Shown one piece after another: positions 44,101-57,600 of a stretch of DNA of 64,000 nucleotides. Under the pieces are notes generated by a model, which worked only from the letters and a program-made list of their open reading frames with translations, searched no databases and was not told where the DNA came from. The stretch lies in NCBI RefSeq assembly GCF_029873635.1, contig NC_080422.1:18904049-18968048 (forward strand). Reading direction: 5' to 3'. Position 1 is the stretch's first letter, and each line of letters starts with the position of its first letter. This DNA is from Malania oleifera (Eukaryota; Streptophyta; Magnoliopsida; Santalales; Ximeniaceae). Both the position numbers and the translations under genes were made by a program.

Positions 44101-45369
44101 TTTATATACTAAGAAAGGAGTGGGTCAGCCTTCAGGGCCGACTGATATTGTCGTTTTAGGCCCTCCGAATTTTAAAATGCTAGGATAGAGGACCAACCAT
44201 ATTAAATGGCAGACCTCCCCCAACCTCCCAGCAACGTGGGATTGCTTTCACAACATTTATTAATTAATAACACATGTTAGGAAGTGTCATAGGACATTGA
44301 CACTTCCAGCTTCCAAAAATGTCACTATTTTTCCTAGAGCAATACTAAATAACTATATAACAAATTAAATAATAATAATAATAATAATAATAAGATTTAA
44401 TAATTTTGGATAAAAATATTCCGTCCTATATTTTTTCTGTATGTTTGTTTTACCATGCATTCAATACTTTGTGGAAATATCCTCAATTTTAAAAGTATAT
44501 TTTCTAATATTGGGAACTTTTTTGACACTTACAGGCACTCCCACAGCATGTTTATCAATTTAATTTAAAAAACTTAACCGTATCTTAATTTAAATATTAT
44601 TTAACATTACTGAAGTGCAATCAAATGCAATACACCTGATATAATTAGTTAGACATTCTAATTCTTTATTATTATTACTCGTACCAAAAAAAAAAGTTGG
44701 TCTTTTATTCACAGACATTCCATTTTTGTAATCGTAAACGCAATCAATAGGGAAACAGAATTGCCACAAAATAACATTCAAGAAATGCTGCATTTTGCCA
44801 CTCTTCCTTTCCTTTTCTGTTCTCCAGCCCCATAAATGATAAATCAGTGTAAACCCATCAGCAGAACATAAGGTCTGCTCCCCAAATATAGCAGCAATAT
44901 AGATTTTAAGTCCACTCTGCAACCCATTCGGCTATTTCACAGCCTCATTATCAAAATCTTGAAACATAACCCATCTTTTCTTCGAAAGTGCTTTGCTGCC
45001 TTAAGTGGGTTATGCAAAACCATTGAGGGATTGGCATTGCTAATAACCTCATACCACTCTTAACATGTAAATAGGTGAATCCTTATATTCTCTCCCCTAA
45101 GTTTTGGTTGACCCAAAAAGCCCCACAAATCTACATGTCAGAACCCTTGCATCCAAAACAACGCAAAAAATTCTCACCAGATTAGAAACCAACAAGATCT
45201 CCACACAAATTGGATAAAAGACGGACCAGAGATGCAAAGAACAAAAGAAAAAAAAAAAATTTGTTCTAATTTCCATAAAGATGGTTCCAAAAAAGTCGCA
45301 CCCACAAGCCTACAACTTGCCAAACACACACCCAAAACACATTTAATCCTCCCGATGATCTTCGCCAAG
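44101..45369. other. Intergenic sequence and downstream region of the STRAP-like gene
   Basis: No gene seen. The part next to 45370 should hold the 3' untranslated region of the WD40 gene on the minus strand; the TTTATT at about 44663 is a possible AATAAA signal on that strand, weakly supported. An (AAT)n run lies at about 44368-44392. Confidence 0.5.
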
Positions 45370-45632
45370 TCAGTTGCTTGCCACCTTTTCTTTCTCCCCA
45401 GCCCTGCCTTCTTTGTTTATTTGAAAGCCCTCAATCTTGCGGGCAACCTCATCAGCTGCAACCTTCACTTTTCCAGTCGGGCCATTTGCAGTGAGAGAAT
45501 CGCTCTCATCTTGAGTTAGGGGGCCCGTCTGCCATATTCTAATGGTCCCATCTTCAGATCCAGATGCATAGGATTCCCCTCCAGGTGAAAAGCGGACACA
45601 GTGGACAGGACCATGGTGACCTTTGTTGCATC
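45370..45632 (-). CDS. STRAP-like gene, last exon
   Basis: Starts after acceptor …TCATGTAG with GATGCAACAAAGG and ends in TGA at 45370-45372. It holds the last WD blade ([15 protein letters not shown], then [11 protein letters not shown]) and the acidic-basic tail [20 protein letters not shown]. 263 bp; two bases complete a Gly codon split by the intron. Confidence 0.95.
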
Positions 45633-48600
45633 CTACATGACAAGTAAAAACAAGAAACAACCACTTTTACACTATAATTCAGCGAATATCACATTTGATC
45701 TGCTAACGAGGCTGTACAAGGATTCTCTTTGATCCAAGCAACCTTCTCCCTAGGAGCTTCCCCAACACTAGACACTGAGCATTCTCCGATAAACCATATT
45801 ATGTCTCTTCAATGAGCCTCGTGGCAAACACAAAAATTCACAAGTCTAATTGCTAAGTTGTCAAAAGCATCCCAGTTGTAGGAAAAAAGAACAACTGTTT
45901 CTCCCGCTCTCCACCCTCACCCCCACCACCCCCAACAAAAAAATGCACAATTATTTTACTGAACATGTTTTTACAAAAGGGTGGAAACCACCAAGGCAAC
46001 ATTCATCACTACCATAGAATCATAAGTTTATGGCTCGACAAGGTTGTTAAGAGACTGCAGTTATAACATATGTACACAAACCAAACTTGTAAAGGAACTG
46101 TAGTGTCAGTGCTCTGGTGCAGGAATAAAACTGATTAATTTATAACCCCAGTCAATATAATTCTGGTAAACGGTATTTTGTCAGTATTTTCTTTTTTTTA
46201 CTACTAACTCCAGTACAAAAAAAAACTTACCGATCTCTTCTCCAGTATGGAAATCAAAAATGTGAACCCACATGTCCTCTCCGCCAGCAATGAACTTGTT
46301 GCCGAGCTTTGGTTCCAGTGAAGCAGACTCCACATTGCAGGGCATGTTATAGCTCTTCACCAACCCAAAACTGAAGAAATCGCAAGCAACAATGTAATAA
46401 ACCATAACAGGCTAGCCATAAATAGTAAAAGACATTCCAGTTTTAAAACTTACTGATTTGCATCCCAGAACTTAACAGTGGACCCATCAGCAGTAGTTAT
46501 ATAACGGCCATCCTGACTGACTTCAGCACTGGTCACAGGTGACTTGGTCTCCAGCGTCTGAACAATTTTGCCACTTCTTACATCCCACAACCTGAGCAAG
46601 CACCAAAAGGATAGGGTAAGGAAAGCAAAAGAGAAGGTGGCCAAAGAACTAGCTATGCAATACCAAATGTTCAAGCAAATGAAAGTGATGGTTTAAAAAA
46701 ATCTGTAAAGGTGCAAGTGATGGCAAAGTAATATATTACAAACAATTGAAAATACACACAAAGACAAAAGGATATTTTCATAAATTATGAAAATTTCATC
46801 AAAATTAGTGTTATGCACCCACTAAGTACATAAATAATGCAAACTAGACTGAAAATAGTGTTATGCACCTGCTAAGTCGCACCACGCCACGCTATTGGTG
46901 ACTTACATATACTGAGTTGCAACTGGCAGTCAGCCAGTCACCGAGTCCAGGATGACAATCAGAAGGATAATAATGGCAGGTTAACAGAGCAACCCAACAC
47001 AACCACTTATTTGTTTTGGCCCATTGGCTGTATGAAAGAGCCTATGATTGGTTGGGTCCAGCCCCCCAATATTTCAAAGTCCAACTGTGGTTACAATCCA
47101 ACTCAGGTTCAGAGAACAGATACGGCTCTCATTACGATTTTCAGACCACTTTTTAATGTGTGTGAAGATATTTAAAACTTCAACTTCTAAGCATCTATAT
47201 ATTTCCATACCCTCAAAGCAGTACAAATATGTATGGCAAGGACATATTTTTGGAAAGCCTATAAACCTTTGATTAAGTAGTAACAATCAAAGTCCAGCAT
47301 GGGTTTAGCAGTCCTACAGTTGGAGAGAAATAAAACACAAGTATTACAATTAATCAGGAAATAGGAATGGGCAACAGCTGCAATAGGGTAATCTACTAAA
47401 AGAATCACAATCCCAAATAAATGCAACAACCAGTACATGAGACTCCCACACCATATTGGGGCCTGGGGAAAGCATGATCTACACAGCCTTGCATTATAAC
47501 ATCCAGTGTTTTAAAAGGCTCAATCGAGATGAGCCTCAAGGCAAGGCATGCTTAAAATGCCTTGAGGCTCAATCTAAAATACAAAATTCCAAAAAGGCTA
47601 ACACATTTCATGCTGAGGATTACGCATTTTACAAAAGACACGCTTTTTGCGCCTTTTTAGTTGAGGCTTATGCATTTTGGGTGTGTGATTCTCAAGTTAG
47701 AATTGGTTAGAAAATTTTGACTACATGTTTGTATAAAATAAATGTCAAAATATGAGTTTATTTCTAAAACTCTTGAACCTCAACCTTTCCAAAATAACTG
47801 AGAGTTGTCTCTTGCATCATGAAAATAGTTTGAACTTTATAATGGTATAGCTATCTCTTGTCATGATTTATGTCATGTATTCAAGTTAGCAATTTTTGAA
47901 TGGCCAACAAGTATTTTGTGAAGTACATCTAATTTTTCTTTTCTATATTACATTTGTGATTTTCTTAATTTTTACTTTATTTTATATATACATAATTTAC
48001 TTAGCAAATTTTTATCTTAAAAAATAAATTCTCCAAAAGCTTACGCCCCAACACCTTAAGGCTTACGCCTCACCTTTTAAGGATTAAAACGCCTCGTCTT
48101 ACGCCTTCGTCTTTTAAAACATTGAATTAACATCACATGCATCAACTCCCCACCAAACACAACGGTGTTAAATCTCCAAAATAATACCTAATTTGCTTCA
48201 AACAAGACTAGAACATTTTAAAAAAAAACAACAGAACACTGTAAACTGCCATGAAAAGTGAGAAAATCCAGTTTAACAGTGGCATGACAAGTATGCCGTG
48301 ATGCAATCCATCAAAATACAAAGAAACGCATGCAAATGCTAAATAACAGAGATTTTCTTAACCAACCATAGGACTCACTTCTAGCTGACATGTGAACAAG
48401 GAAGAAAATAGCACACAAATAAAAATGCTGACTGAGAGTGTTAGGAATCTTGGTTTGGGAGAACAATTCAAAATATTGAAGGTGAATATAATATGCATGT
48501 AAATGAAGGCTATATAGTCTGTAGAGCATTACAGTGCAAGTTCCTTTCATTTGCATGCTTGGTTGTTAAGGTTTTTCTATAACAAAAACTATATGACATT

Positions 48601-51600
48601 GACATATTCCATGAGTTTAATCACGCCATAATTCGTAGTTGGGATTGACAATGGAAGTAAATGAAATGGGACTGAAGGAAATGGGATTTTACTGGAAGCA
48701 TCAGTATGGACCAGCATTTGTAACTGTTTGGTTTGTTGAGAGGTTAGATTGGCATAATGGTTTCCATTTGTTGAGATTGAAATGAATTCCCATCAGAAAT
48801 GGAAAAAAGCATCCCCCTCCACAACACCCCCCCCCCCCCCAAAAAAAAAAGAAAAAAAAAAATTCCATTCTGCCTCTCAAGAGTTTTAGTTAAAATCAGG
48901 GTGGTGCCAATAAAAAATTTATGGCATTCATAATTCAAAACTTTTCTCACATTTTTATACAGGTAAAGTTCAATGGATTACTTAAGCCATTGGTGTTAAA
49001 GCATAACTTAATTGTTTTGGGGTAGGATTGGTTTCTTCGCATCTCTCTGGGCTCTCTGCTGGCAACTTCAAGGGGCCTCACTTCTCAATTTTCAGCAAGG
49101 TAGGAGATTTGATGTTGTTTGTACATATTCTTTTTTATTTCCTTCACATTTTTTCCTACCTTCGTTTTATGAGGATATCAAATTCTCCGCTGCGTTGCTT
49201 CTCCCTTAATGAAAATTTTTATTTTCTAAAAGAGCAAAATTAAAATTTTAATGTTAAAAAAATAGCTTAACATTTTCTTAGTTGAATAAAAATACTAAAT
49301 AAAATTAAATATGATTGTAGACGGTAAACAGTTTTAAATATTTTTGTAACTATATTTCTAACTTACATTACTAATTTATCCTTTTTCCAAAATATTGGGC
49401 ATTATAATAACTAAAACATTACTAGGGCTCTGCAACTGGTTGATTCAGTCGGTTCAGAACAAAATCTACAGGAATCAGACTTTTTCGGCTCAGCAAAGAA
49501 CAGGACCAACTTGCCCCCAGAAATTAAACACTGACCAAACCCAATTTTTCAGTTGAGCACCATGAAAACCGAACCACACTGATTATTACAATTCAATTCC
49601 CCTCACAAAATATCATCCTCTGATCCTCCATTCTCCATTATAATATCAGCCCATGCCTGCATATCTAAAGATTTTTCATACAGATCATTCTGCAATTATC
49701 ACTCAAGAAATATAATTTTAATTTTGAGGAGCATAGCTAGAAATTTCAAGGAACACCCACCCCCCCCCCCCAGGCCCAAAAAAAGAAAACCCATGTTTAA
49801 CCTATACTTAGTTTGATTCGGTGGTTAAAAAAAAGGACCCAATGATAAGATTATCAAGAACAAATTTTAGAAATCAAACCTCTTGATCCCCAGTACCATT
49901 CCCATGATGGCAACATAGCAATCCTTCACAAATTCAGAAACTTGTCAAAAAATATCTTCTGTCCAATTCTCTCATATAAAAAATGTACTTATGCCCTGTG
50001 ATCAAGAGGACTGGGTTCACAGACTTGAGAGCCAAGTGCTACGATCCAAAAGGCAAGAGCCTTGAGAAATTTTGAGAGCTGAGTCTTGAAAGTTGGTCAT
50101 GTGGAACACTAGAACTGAGACTAAGAGGGCTGAGAATGGAGCTGAGACTCAAGATTCTGGAACTAGAGAGCAGAAACTCTAGAGATCTCAAAGCATGGAA
50201 GTAAGCTGTGTGAAATCAGCAGCACTGCTGCAGCACCATAGTGACCAAGTGGCAACAAAATTGAAGCACTAGGGGTATCGAGGGCTTGAGGTGAGGAAGA
50301 TGAGGAGGCAGAAGAGAGGATTAGAGGAAGAGAAAAAGACTTAATTGAGGAAAATAATAACTGAGTGGAAAGAGAGATTTCTGGAATTTAGGCCTTATGA
50401 AACTGCTGGAGGATCGAATGCTGGAACCATTTTACTTTTAAGTATACAAAACCACCACCGGCCCGAATATATTTTGGCTTTATCAATTTGAAACTAAACT
50501 GAACCATTTTAAGCATGTAATCAAACCGTTTGAACTGAAATCATTTGGTTCGGTTGGTTTCAAAACCTATGTGTGCACAGCCCTAGACAAACCAAAGTAC
50601 TAAAATAATTAATATTTCACAATAGAACTTTAAACGAAAAATAAATAAAAGAATTAAGGGAATAAAAATGAACCAAAAATAATCTTTTATGATTGGAGGA
50701 GTCTGGGTAATGTATCGAGTATCTAGTATCTACAGTGTAAAATTTATGGGGAAAAAATAACAAAGATTGAGATACATTTCCTGAACTTCTTAAAGAAATT
50801 TTAATTTAATTATTACCCTATAATCTTGTAAAAAATTTACTTAGTCTCCCAATCTCACAATCCAAGCTTGTCCAAGGCCTTATGCTTGCCTAAGGCCGCT
50901 TGTATTGTGCCCATTTAATGGATAACCATTACGCAAATAGTAGTGCATGGTATACCCTTTAGTTAAGTGATGCCAAAAAATAACTGCGCCCCGGTGAATC
51001 CTCTCGTAGGGTGATGTTTCCTTGTGCTAGAGTAGGAGTTGCATAGAAAGCTCTTTAGGGAAGAGTGACTGTTCATCCATCATTATATAACTCACTGGCT
51101 ATTGTAATCATGTTTAGCATAATTAGCTTCCTCACTAGACATATGTTGCCTATGAAGGTGTAATTAGGTTAACTACATTGTGTTGCTATTCACCAAAGGA
51201 CTCTGGTTTAATTCATGCTTGCTTACCGCTTGCTGCTATACTTTGTGTTCAATGCCTGTGAGCATGTTCATGTGGTGTGTTGGCAGTTAACTCAGTTGAC
51301 TAGGCAAAGCTCGTGTTCGACAACTAGTGCTGCACAGCTAGAGGTGGCAAATAGAACCAGTGTTTTAAAAGGCGTTTGTAAGGTGCGCCTCAAGGCGTTT
51401 TGAGCATAAAAAGCCCCAAGGCGTAATTAGAAAGGCATAAAGCCTCAAATGCGTAAGCCTCAGGGAAAAAAACTCGCATTTTATGCCTCAATTTGGAACG
51501 CATACGCATTTCTGGATGATCTGATTTAAAATATTAAAAAAAAAAAAAAGCATAGAAGCTCTCGTCAAACCCCCTCGACGAAGCTTCTTTCCTCCCTCTT

Positions 51601-54600
51601 TTGATGAAGCTTCCATAGCTCTCCGACAATTCCTCCAGCTCCTTCTCCCTCTCTGATGACTCGACAAAACTTCCGTAGCTCCAACGATTCCTCCAGCTCC
51701 TTCTCCCTCTCTGACGACTCAACGACTACTTCCAACGATTCCTCCAAGCTTCTCATCCCTCTCCGACGACTCAATGACTGCTTCTGACAATTCCTCCAAG
51801 CTTCTCATTGACAAGTCAAGGATCCCTTCCAAGCTTTGATCTGCCTCCGACGACTCCTTTGATCCTTTGAACCTCTCATCTCTCTGCAGCGACCCTCAAC
51901 AACCTTTTTGCTTCGAGATTTCATCTCTGCAGCACTTTTGGTTTGTTAGCTAAAATTGGCCTATATGATACTTAAGAATTATGTTTTTATTTTTTTCTCC
52001 ATTATTCTAAATTTTTTTTTCTCATTTTTATACTATAGATGAATTTATTTTATTTATTAATTATTTTAAAAAATACAGTCCCAAAATGCTTACGTTTCAA
52101 CGCCTAGAGGCTAACGCCTCTCCTTATGCCTTATGCCTTTTAAAACATTGATTAGAACCCATAACTATTAAGTCATCCGTATCCACTATTAAGTAAATGG
52201 TTTAGGTTAGGATACAGTCTATAACTAATGTTGGGCAGGGTGCTAATGATTGCTGGGGAGGACTGTTCGGGCAGTCATTTGTGCTAATACGAGTTTACAA
52301 GGAGTAGTGTTATTTCAACATCATCAACAAAAAGATCCCAATGGATTTGATAACAAAGATGAGGTTGATAACCAGAGATCTCCTTGACCTTCCAGCAGAA
52401 ATAAAATGGCAGAAAGGTGATGTGATAGCTCCCAAGCACCAGCGGTTACATAAACTAAACCAATTAATATGTAAATGAAGTACATAATTAATTAAATAAT
52501 TATGCATGTGTGTGTGCACATGCCTTTGTAAGGCCTCTAATTCGAAATTAAACTACATAATTATGTAAACGTAATTAATTACTTTATTAAAACACTAATT
52601 TGGATATCTATGTACATAAACGTACGTAGTTACACAATTGTATATGTACATTATTGTTAATAAATTACGTAATTATGTATATATGACACAAATTAGGTGA
52701 AAGAAAAACACCCAAAAATGAAAGAACTTAATATATGCAAATATATAATTTTAGCCAAAGAAAAGTTGAATTTATTTAAGAAATAGTTATTGAAGAAATA
52801 AATGCAAAATACCAAAGAAAACAAACTCAAAATGAATTTTTTTTTAATAAGAAAAAAGTTATTTATTTGAACCAACCTATAATTGAGTTTCTAAGCTTCA
52901 ATATAGGGAAAAGAGTGAAAAAATGAAGGGGGGGAAAATAGAAGATGAAGACTTAAATACCCATTTCAATCATTCACCACCATTCTGACTGTAAAGGCCT
53001 GTCACAGCATGTAAGTATGTGACAGCCAGTAGCAGTCTTCATAGTACCATAACAGACTCTTATCAGCTGATATGATTGTGAATCAGCTGACCTCTGAGAT
53101 TGTTGTATACTGATCTCAAAGCTACTAATACACTTACAAAACGGACGTTACAACATTAGGCACCGATTTTTAAAACTATGCAAATAAGGAAATCCGCACA
53201 TTGTTAATGAGCTGAATCAGCCACCTCCATATTCAGTCACATCAAAAACCCAGGCTAGTGTTTCAGCAGAACTTTCTTACCCAAGCCTTCCCAGCCCAAA
53301 AATCCCCTTGTCTTCATCTTTCCGTTGCAAGTTAGGAGCAGGAAGACCTATCTAGCTCAAATCAGCCTCCTCTTGGATCAAAAAGAGAACATGACTCACA
53401 TGGGGAAATATATCTACCCACATGGGGTTCTTATAATTTAACTTAAGCCCTGAAGGCTTGGCAATTTTAATGACCCACTTGTGATGTATACACTTGCAAG
53501 TTCCCAGGCTCAATATCCTTAAGCCCCCTACTGTAAGTCTGTAACAACTAAAGCAATCAATCATGGCATATTTAAAATTCAATTTTGATTCAGATTTTCC
53601 AAAATGCTTTTAATAATCCACTTGTGATGCCTATGCTGCAAGGTCCAAAAGCCTCAGGCCCACTACTGTAAGACCCAGCACAATTACTCCCAGGATATTT
53701 AAATTTCAAATTTGAATCAGATTTTCCCAAAGCAGTTAGCAATCCCAAATCTTTCCTTGCATATCCTGAAACAACTGGAGCCCTTCCCAGCTGATTCCTG
53801 AATGGATGGATCCCCACAATTATGGAGCCTAGCCAAGCCAGTGAGGATTGCATCCTTCATCAGAGAATAACGAAGAACCTTGGTGTATGACCCTGACAAA
53901 ACTAACAAATTCACAGAGGTTGTACTCATATGACCCTATAACCGATCCTTGTATCCACAACTCAGCACCAGTCCTCCTTCCCTCTGCCAGGTCTAGTCCC
54001 TAAAACCAGACATCTCCCTCAAGATCAGCACTAGCTTCCACCACTGCAAAGCGAATAGATTGGCTATCTTCTCCTCTAAGTGTGCGTTTGGTTGGGAAGA
54101 AGTAGAGAGAAGAAAAAGAAACTAGTAGGAGAGACAAGTAGATCAACTAGTAGCTCTCCTGCATGGTTGGTTCAACAGGAGATAAACGGGAAGAAATCTA
54201 TCTTTTCCTGTTTGGTTCAACTAATGGGAGAGAATAAAAAAAACCACATATGGTCAATTTACAATATTAGTATATTACCCATGTAAGAAGTGCAGGATAA
54301 TAAATGCAACGAGTATATAAAATAAAATTAAAAAAATCGTCATTAAAAACAAAAAGATATACATTTTGCTTTAGATTAGTCCAATTGCACAAGGCCCCAT
54401 TAAGTGCAGAACAGACCTGCACATTGCACTCCATGATCACAATATTTTCTTCGTTCATGTTTTTAGAAATAATCAAACCATATCAAAATAATAAAATAAC
54501 ATACATAAGATATCCGGTTTTAGGATTTTTTTTTTTTTTTACAGAGCATAATTGTCTTTTTGCAAATATGTGAGTTAGTTTCTCCTCTCAAAATCACTCC

Positions 54601-57600
54601 AATTTGGGAAGGGGCAAAAAAGTGGGCCTTTTTCTTCCCCTTTTTTTTTTTTTTCTCTTCCCTTCCTTTCTTCTCTCTCTTCTCCCCAACCAAGTGCATC
54701 TAATTCTTAACAGGCACAGAAAACGACCCCATTCTTTTGCAACCAACTTCATGTGCATGAAGGCTCCTACCACCCTCAAAAGCAGACCCCAGAGCCCTTT
54801 TCAAATTGACAAGGAGACCAAACAAGATCATTAGACACAAACTACATGCTAGTTCTTCATCGTTCAACAAAAAGAAAAATATGGAAAACAAGATGCAAGT
54901 TTCCCAGCAAATTCAGAGATTCAAAGAGCCCCATTATCAATCTACCAAAACTGAACATTTTCTATCAGTCCAATAAGAATGACGAAACCCTATCTCACCA
55001 GTGAAGATGTATGACCGTCAGCTGAACAGAGAAAGATGAGACTCAGTGCATCTCACCAATTAGGGTTTCACCAGTTCCCTTGCCATCATGTGTTCCTCTT
55101 CTTAACATCCCTGCCCTGCTAGCCAAAGCAGATGTATGGTCTGCTCTAATTTTCCAAGAGATTTGAAAGTCTAGTGGGTGTATCAAAAGATACTAGCTAG
55201 TCTAGCAGATTGTTGGTGTTAACTTCACTAAGAACCACCAGCCGAATGAAAGCTTTAATCTCAGAAGGAACTTTGGCCTTCCAAATAAGATGAAGTGAAA
55301 AAGACAATTAGATTTAATGAGGTGGTCAAAGAAAGATTTACAAGTGAAAAAGTCTGAAGAATCCACACCCCAAACCTGGACAACCTACCTGTTAGAAGCC
55401 TGACAATTCCACCAACAGAGAAATTAATGAAGTAAGCTCCTCTACCTCCCAATTATTTAGATTTCCTTAAAAAAAATGAAAAAGACAATTAGATTTAATG
55501 AGGTGGTCAAAGAAAGATTTACAAGTGAAAAAGTCTGAAGAATCCACACCTCAAACCTGGACATCCTACCTGTTAAAAGCCTGACAATTCCACCAACAGA
55601 GAAATTAATGAAGAAAGCTCCTCTACCTCCCAATTATTTAGATTTCCTTAAAAAAATGAAAAATTAAAAAAAGCACAAACATTATCCATAGGCCACATAG
55701 CCTTAAATTTTGGACATTCAAATTTTTCAGGATTTGAAAGGAAATCAAGTTTCAGTTTCCATTTTGCAAAATTGGTCTGCCTAGATCGAGGATTTCGTTT
55801 GGGAAAAGGAAAGGAAATAAGGACACTCATTTTCCATTGAATTCTCCTTCCATATTAAATATTACTAAAATGAATGTTTGTTTTAATAGGAAAAATCAAA
55901 TATTAATGATGTGTAAAATCAAAAATTTGTTCATGGATTTGGTATATTTATTTTTTCTCACTTTCCTTGATAACTAAATAAGAAAATGTGGATTCCTTAA
56001 TTTCATTTCTTTTCCCTAATATTTTCTGTGTTCCAAACAGGGCCTAAAAGAAAAACTGGGAAAAAAAAAGGAAAAAGTTTTGGGGTTGTTTATTTTGTTC
56101 TAAACTATTCATAATCATCTGTTTTAATGTTTTCCAAAACTTCATTCATAAATTCCATAAATTGATTTGAAGTTTCAGCCGTTTATTCAAATCGTAATCA
56201 AATTTTACATAAATTGATACCCTCAAAATTTGTGTCAGATAGAAATTTCAGTCCTTGGTATTACCACAACATGACAAAACAAAAGAGACAACAACATTAG
56301 ATAAGACAAATCCCCCAACTAGATACCCTCCCAAGAAGTGAGTATGAGATCACCACCACCCCCACCCCCCACCCCCCACGCAAAAAAAAAATAATATTTT
56401 AGTGCAAGGAATGAATAAATGTTAAACTTGTTAAATAAACCTCTTAAGGACTCTCAAAAGGAACGTCTCTGGCCTCCAAGCCAAATTCACTTTCACTTAT
56501 TTTAACTATGTACCACATGGAATTCACCTCCAAGGGAAACTGCCATAATCATTTACCCAAGAGAGCCACGTTTTAATTACCTTTTACCAAACATGGCCTT
56601 AAATTATAGCATGAACTTCTCAACGGGAGCATTTTTTTTTAATTGATGACCTCTGATGAGGCTGTGTCTAAACCAGTTCAGTAAGTGAACCAGTCAAACA
56701 TAAGATTAAATTGATTAATTGGTAGCTGCTCTGAATTTTCTTAAAATTTGTCTAATTGAATCAAATTCAGTATGAGGTAAATTCAGGGGTTTCTTTTCAA
56801 ATTTTAAACCTCATAAAAAATGAAAATGACAAATTTAAAAAATAATAAAAATAAAAACAAAACCTAAGTACTTAATTGAATTGATAAAATTTATTTTCAT
56901 CTAGCAATAAATTATATTACTTTTATTTATAATTATTAACTAAATATATGACAAAAAGGTATTATTTATATTAAATAATTTTTTTTTATTTATGTAATCA
57001 TTTTTTAATCTTATCTAACATTTATGCTCTTGCGATTTGATAAGGTAAAAGTTGAAAAACAACACATATAGAAATATTAGATATCAAACAATTAAAATAA
57101 TCCAGAATTTAGATTTACTAGCCGGATCAAGTTCAATTCAGAACTAATTCAATAAATTAGATTTGAATTCAACGTTCAGCAACACTTTTTTTCCAGGTGG
57201 CACCAAACCGGGGGAAGAAATGACCAGCCCCCGCAGCTCCCTCATCACTCCCTCAAAACACCAATTATTTTAAACCATACATTTACAACTTCATTTGAAT
57301 TTTGTCATATGTGCTAATCTTGTATCCATATTACAAAATCTGCTACACATTACGAACTTCAAATATTTGAATTGTTTAGCACATACAACATGTTGTCCAT
57401 TCAACAAGGAACAGCATGTTAACTTGCCTTACCAAACATAAAAGGAACCCATAAATACAAATGAAGACCAACAATAAAACTAACGGGCAGGATAACCAAC
57501 ATCAATCAAATAAACAGTTGCACATACCTCACACCCCCAATATCAGTGCATGAACTCAATATTGTTTGGTCACTGTGGAGCCATGCAACAGTTCTAATTG

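Larger units (their letters stand above)
46592..57527 (-). other. Large intron (10.9 kb) of the STRAP-like gene
   Basis: Bounded by GTATGT at 57527 and GCTTGCTCAG at 46592. No exon of another gene was recognised on either strand. It contains hAT-like elements at 47514-48124, 49423-50585 and 51358-52150, a TIR element at about 54077-54703, a Tourist-like MITE at about 55780-56043 and tandem duplications at 53463-53734 and 55295-55671. C- and A-homopolymers occur at about 48828-48860 and 49760-49772. The scattered open frames are not supported as genes. Confidence 0.85.

Noticed and set aside
45232-45519. Plus-strand open frame antisense to the last STRAP-like exon
   Set aside because: Shadow of the real coding exon on the minus strand; no domain.
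51534-51774. Glutamate- and arginine-rich protein at 51534-51774
   Set aside because: Translation of a roughly 60-bp tandem repeat in a non-autonomous hAT-like element.
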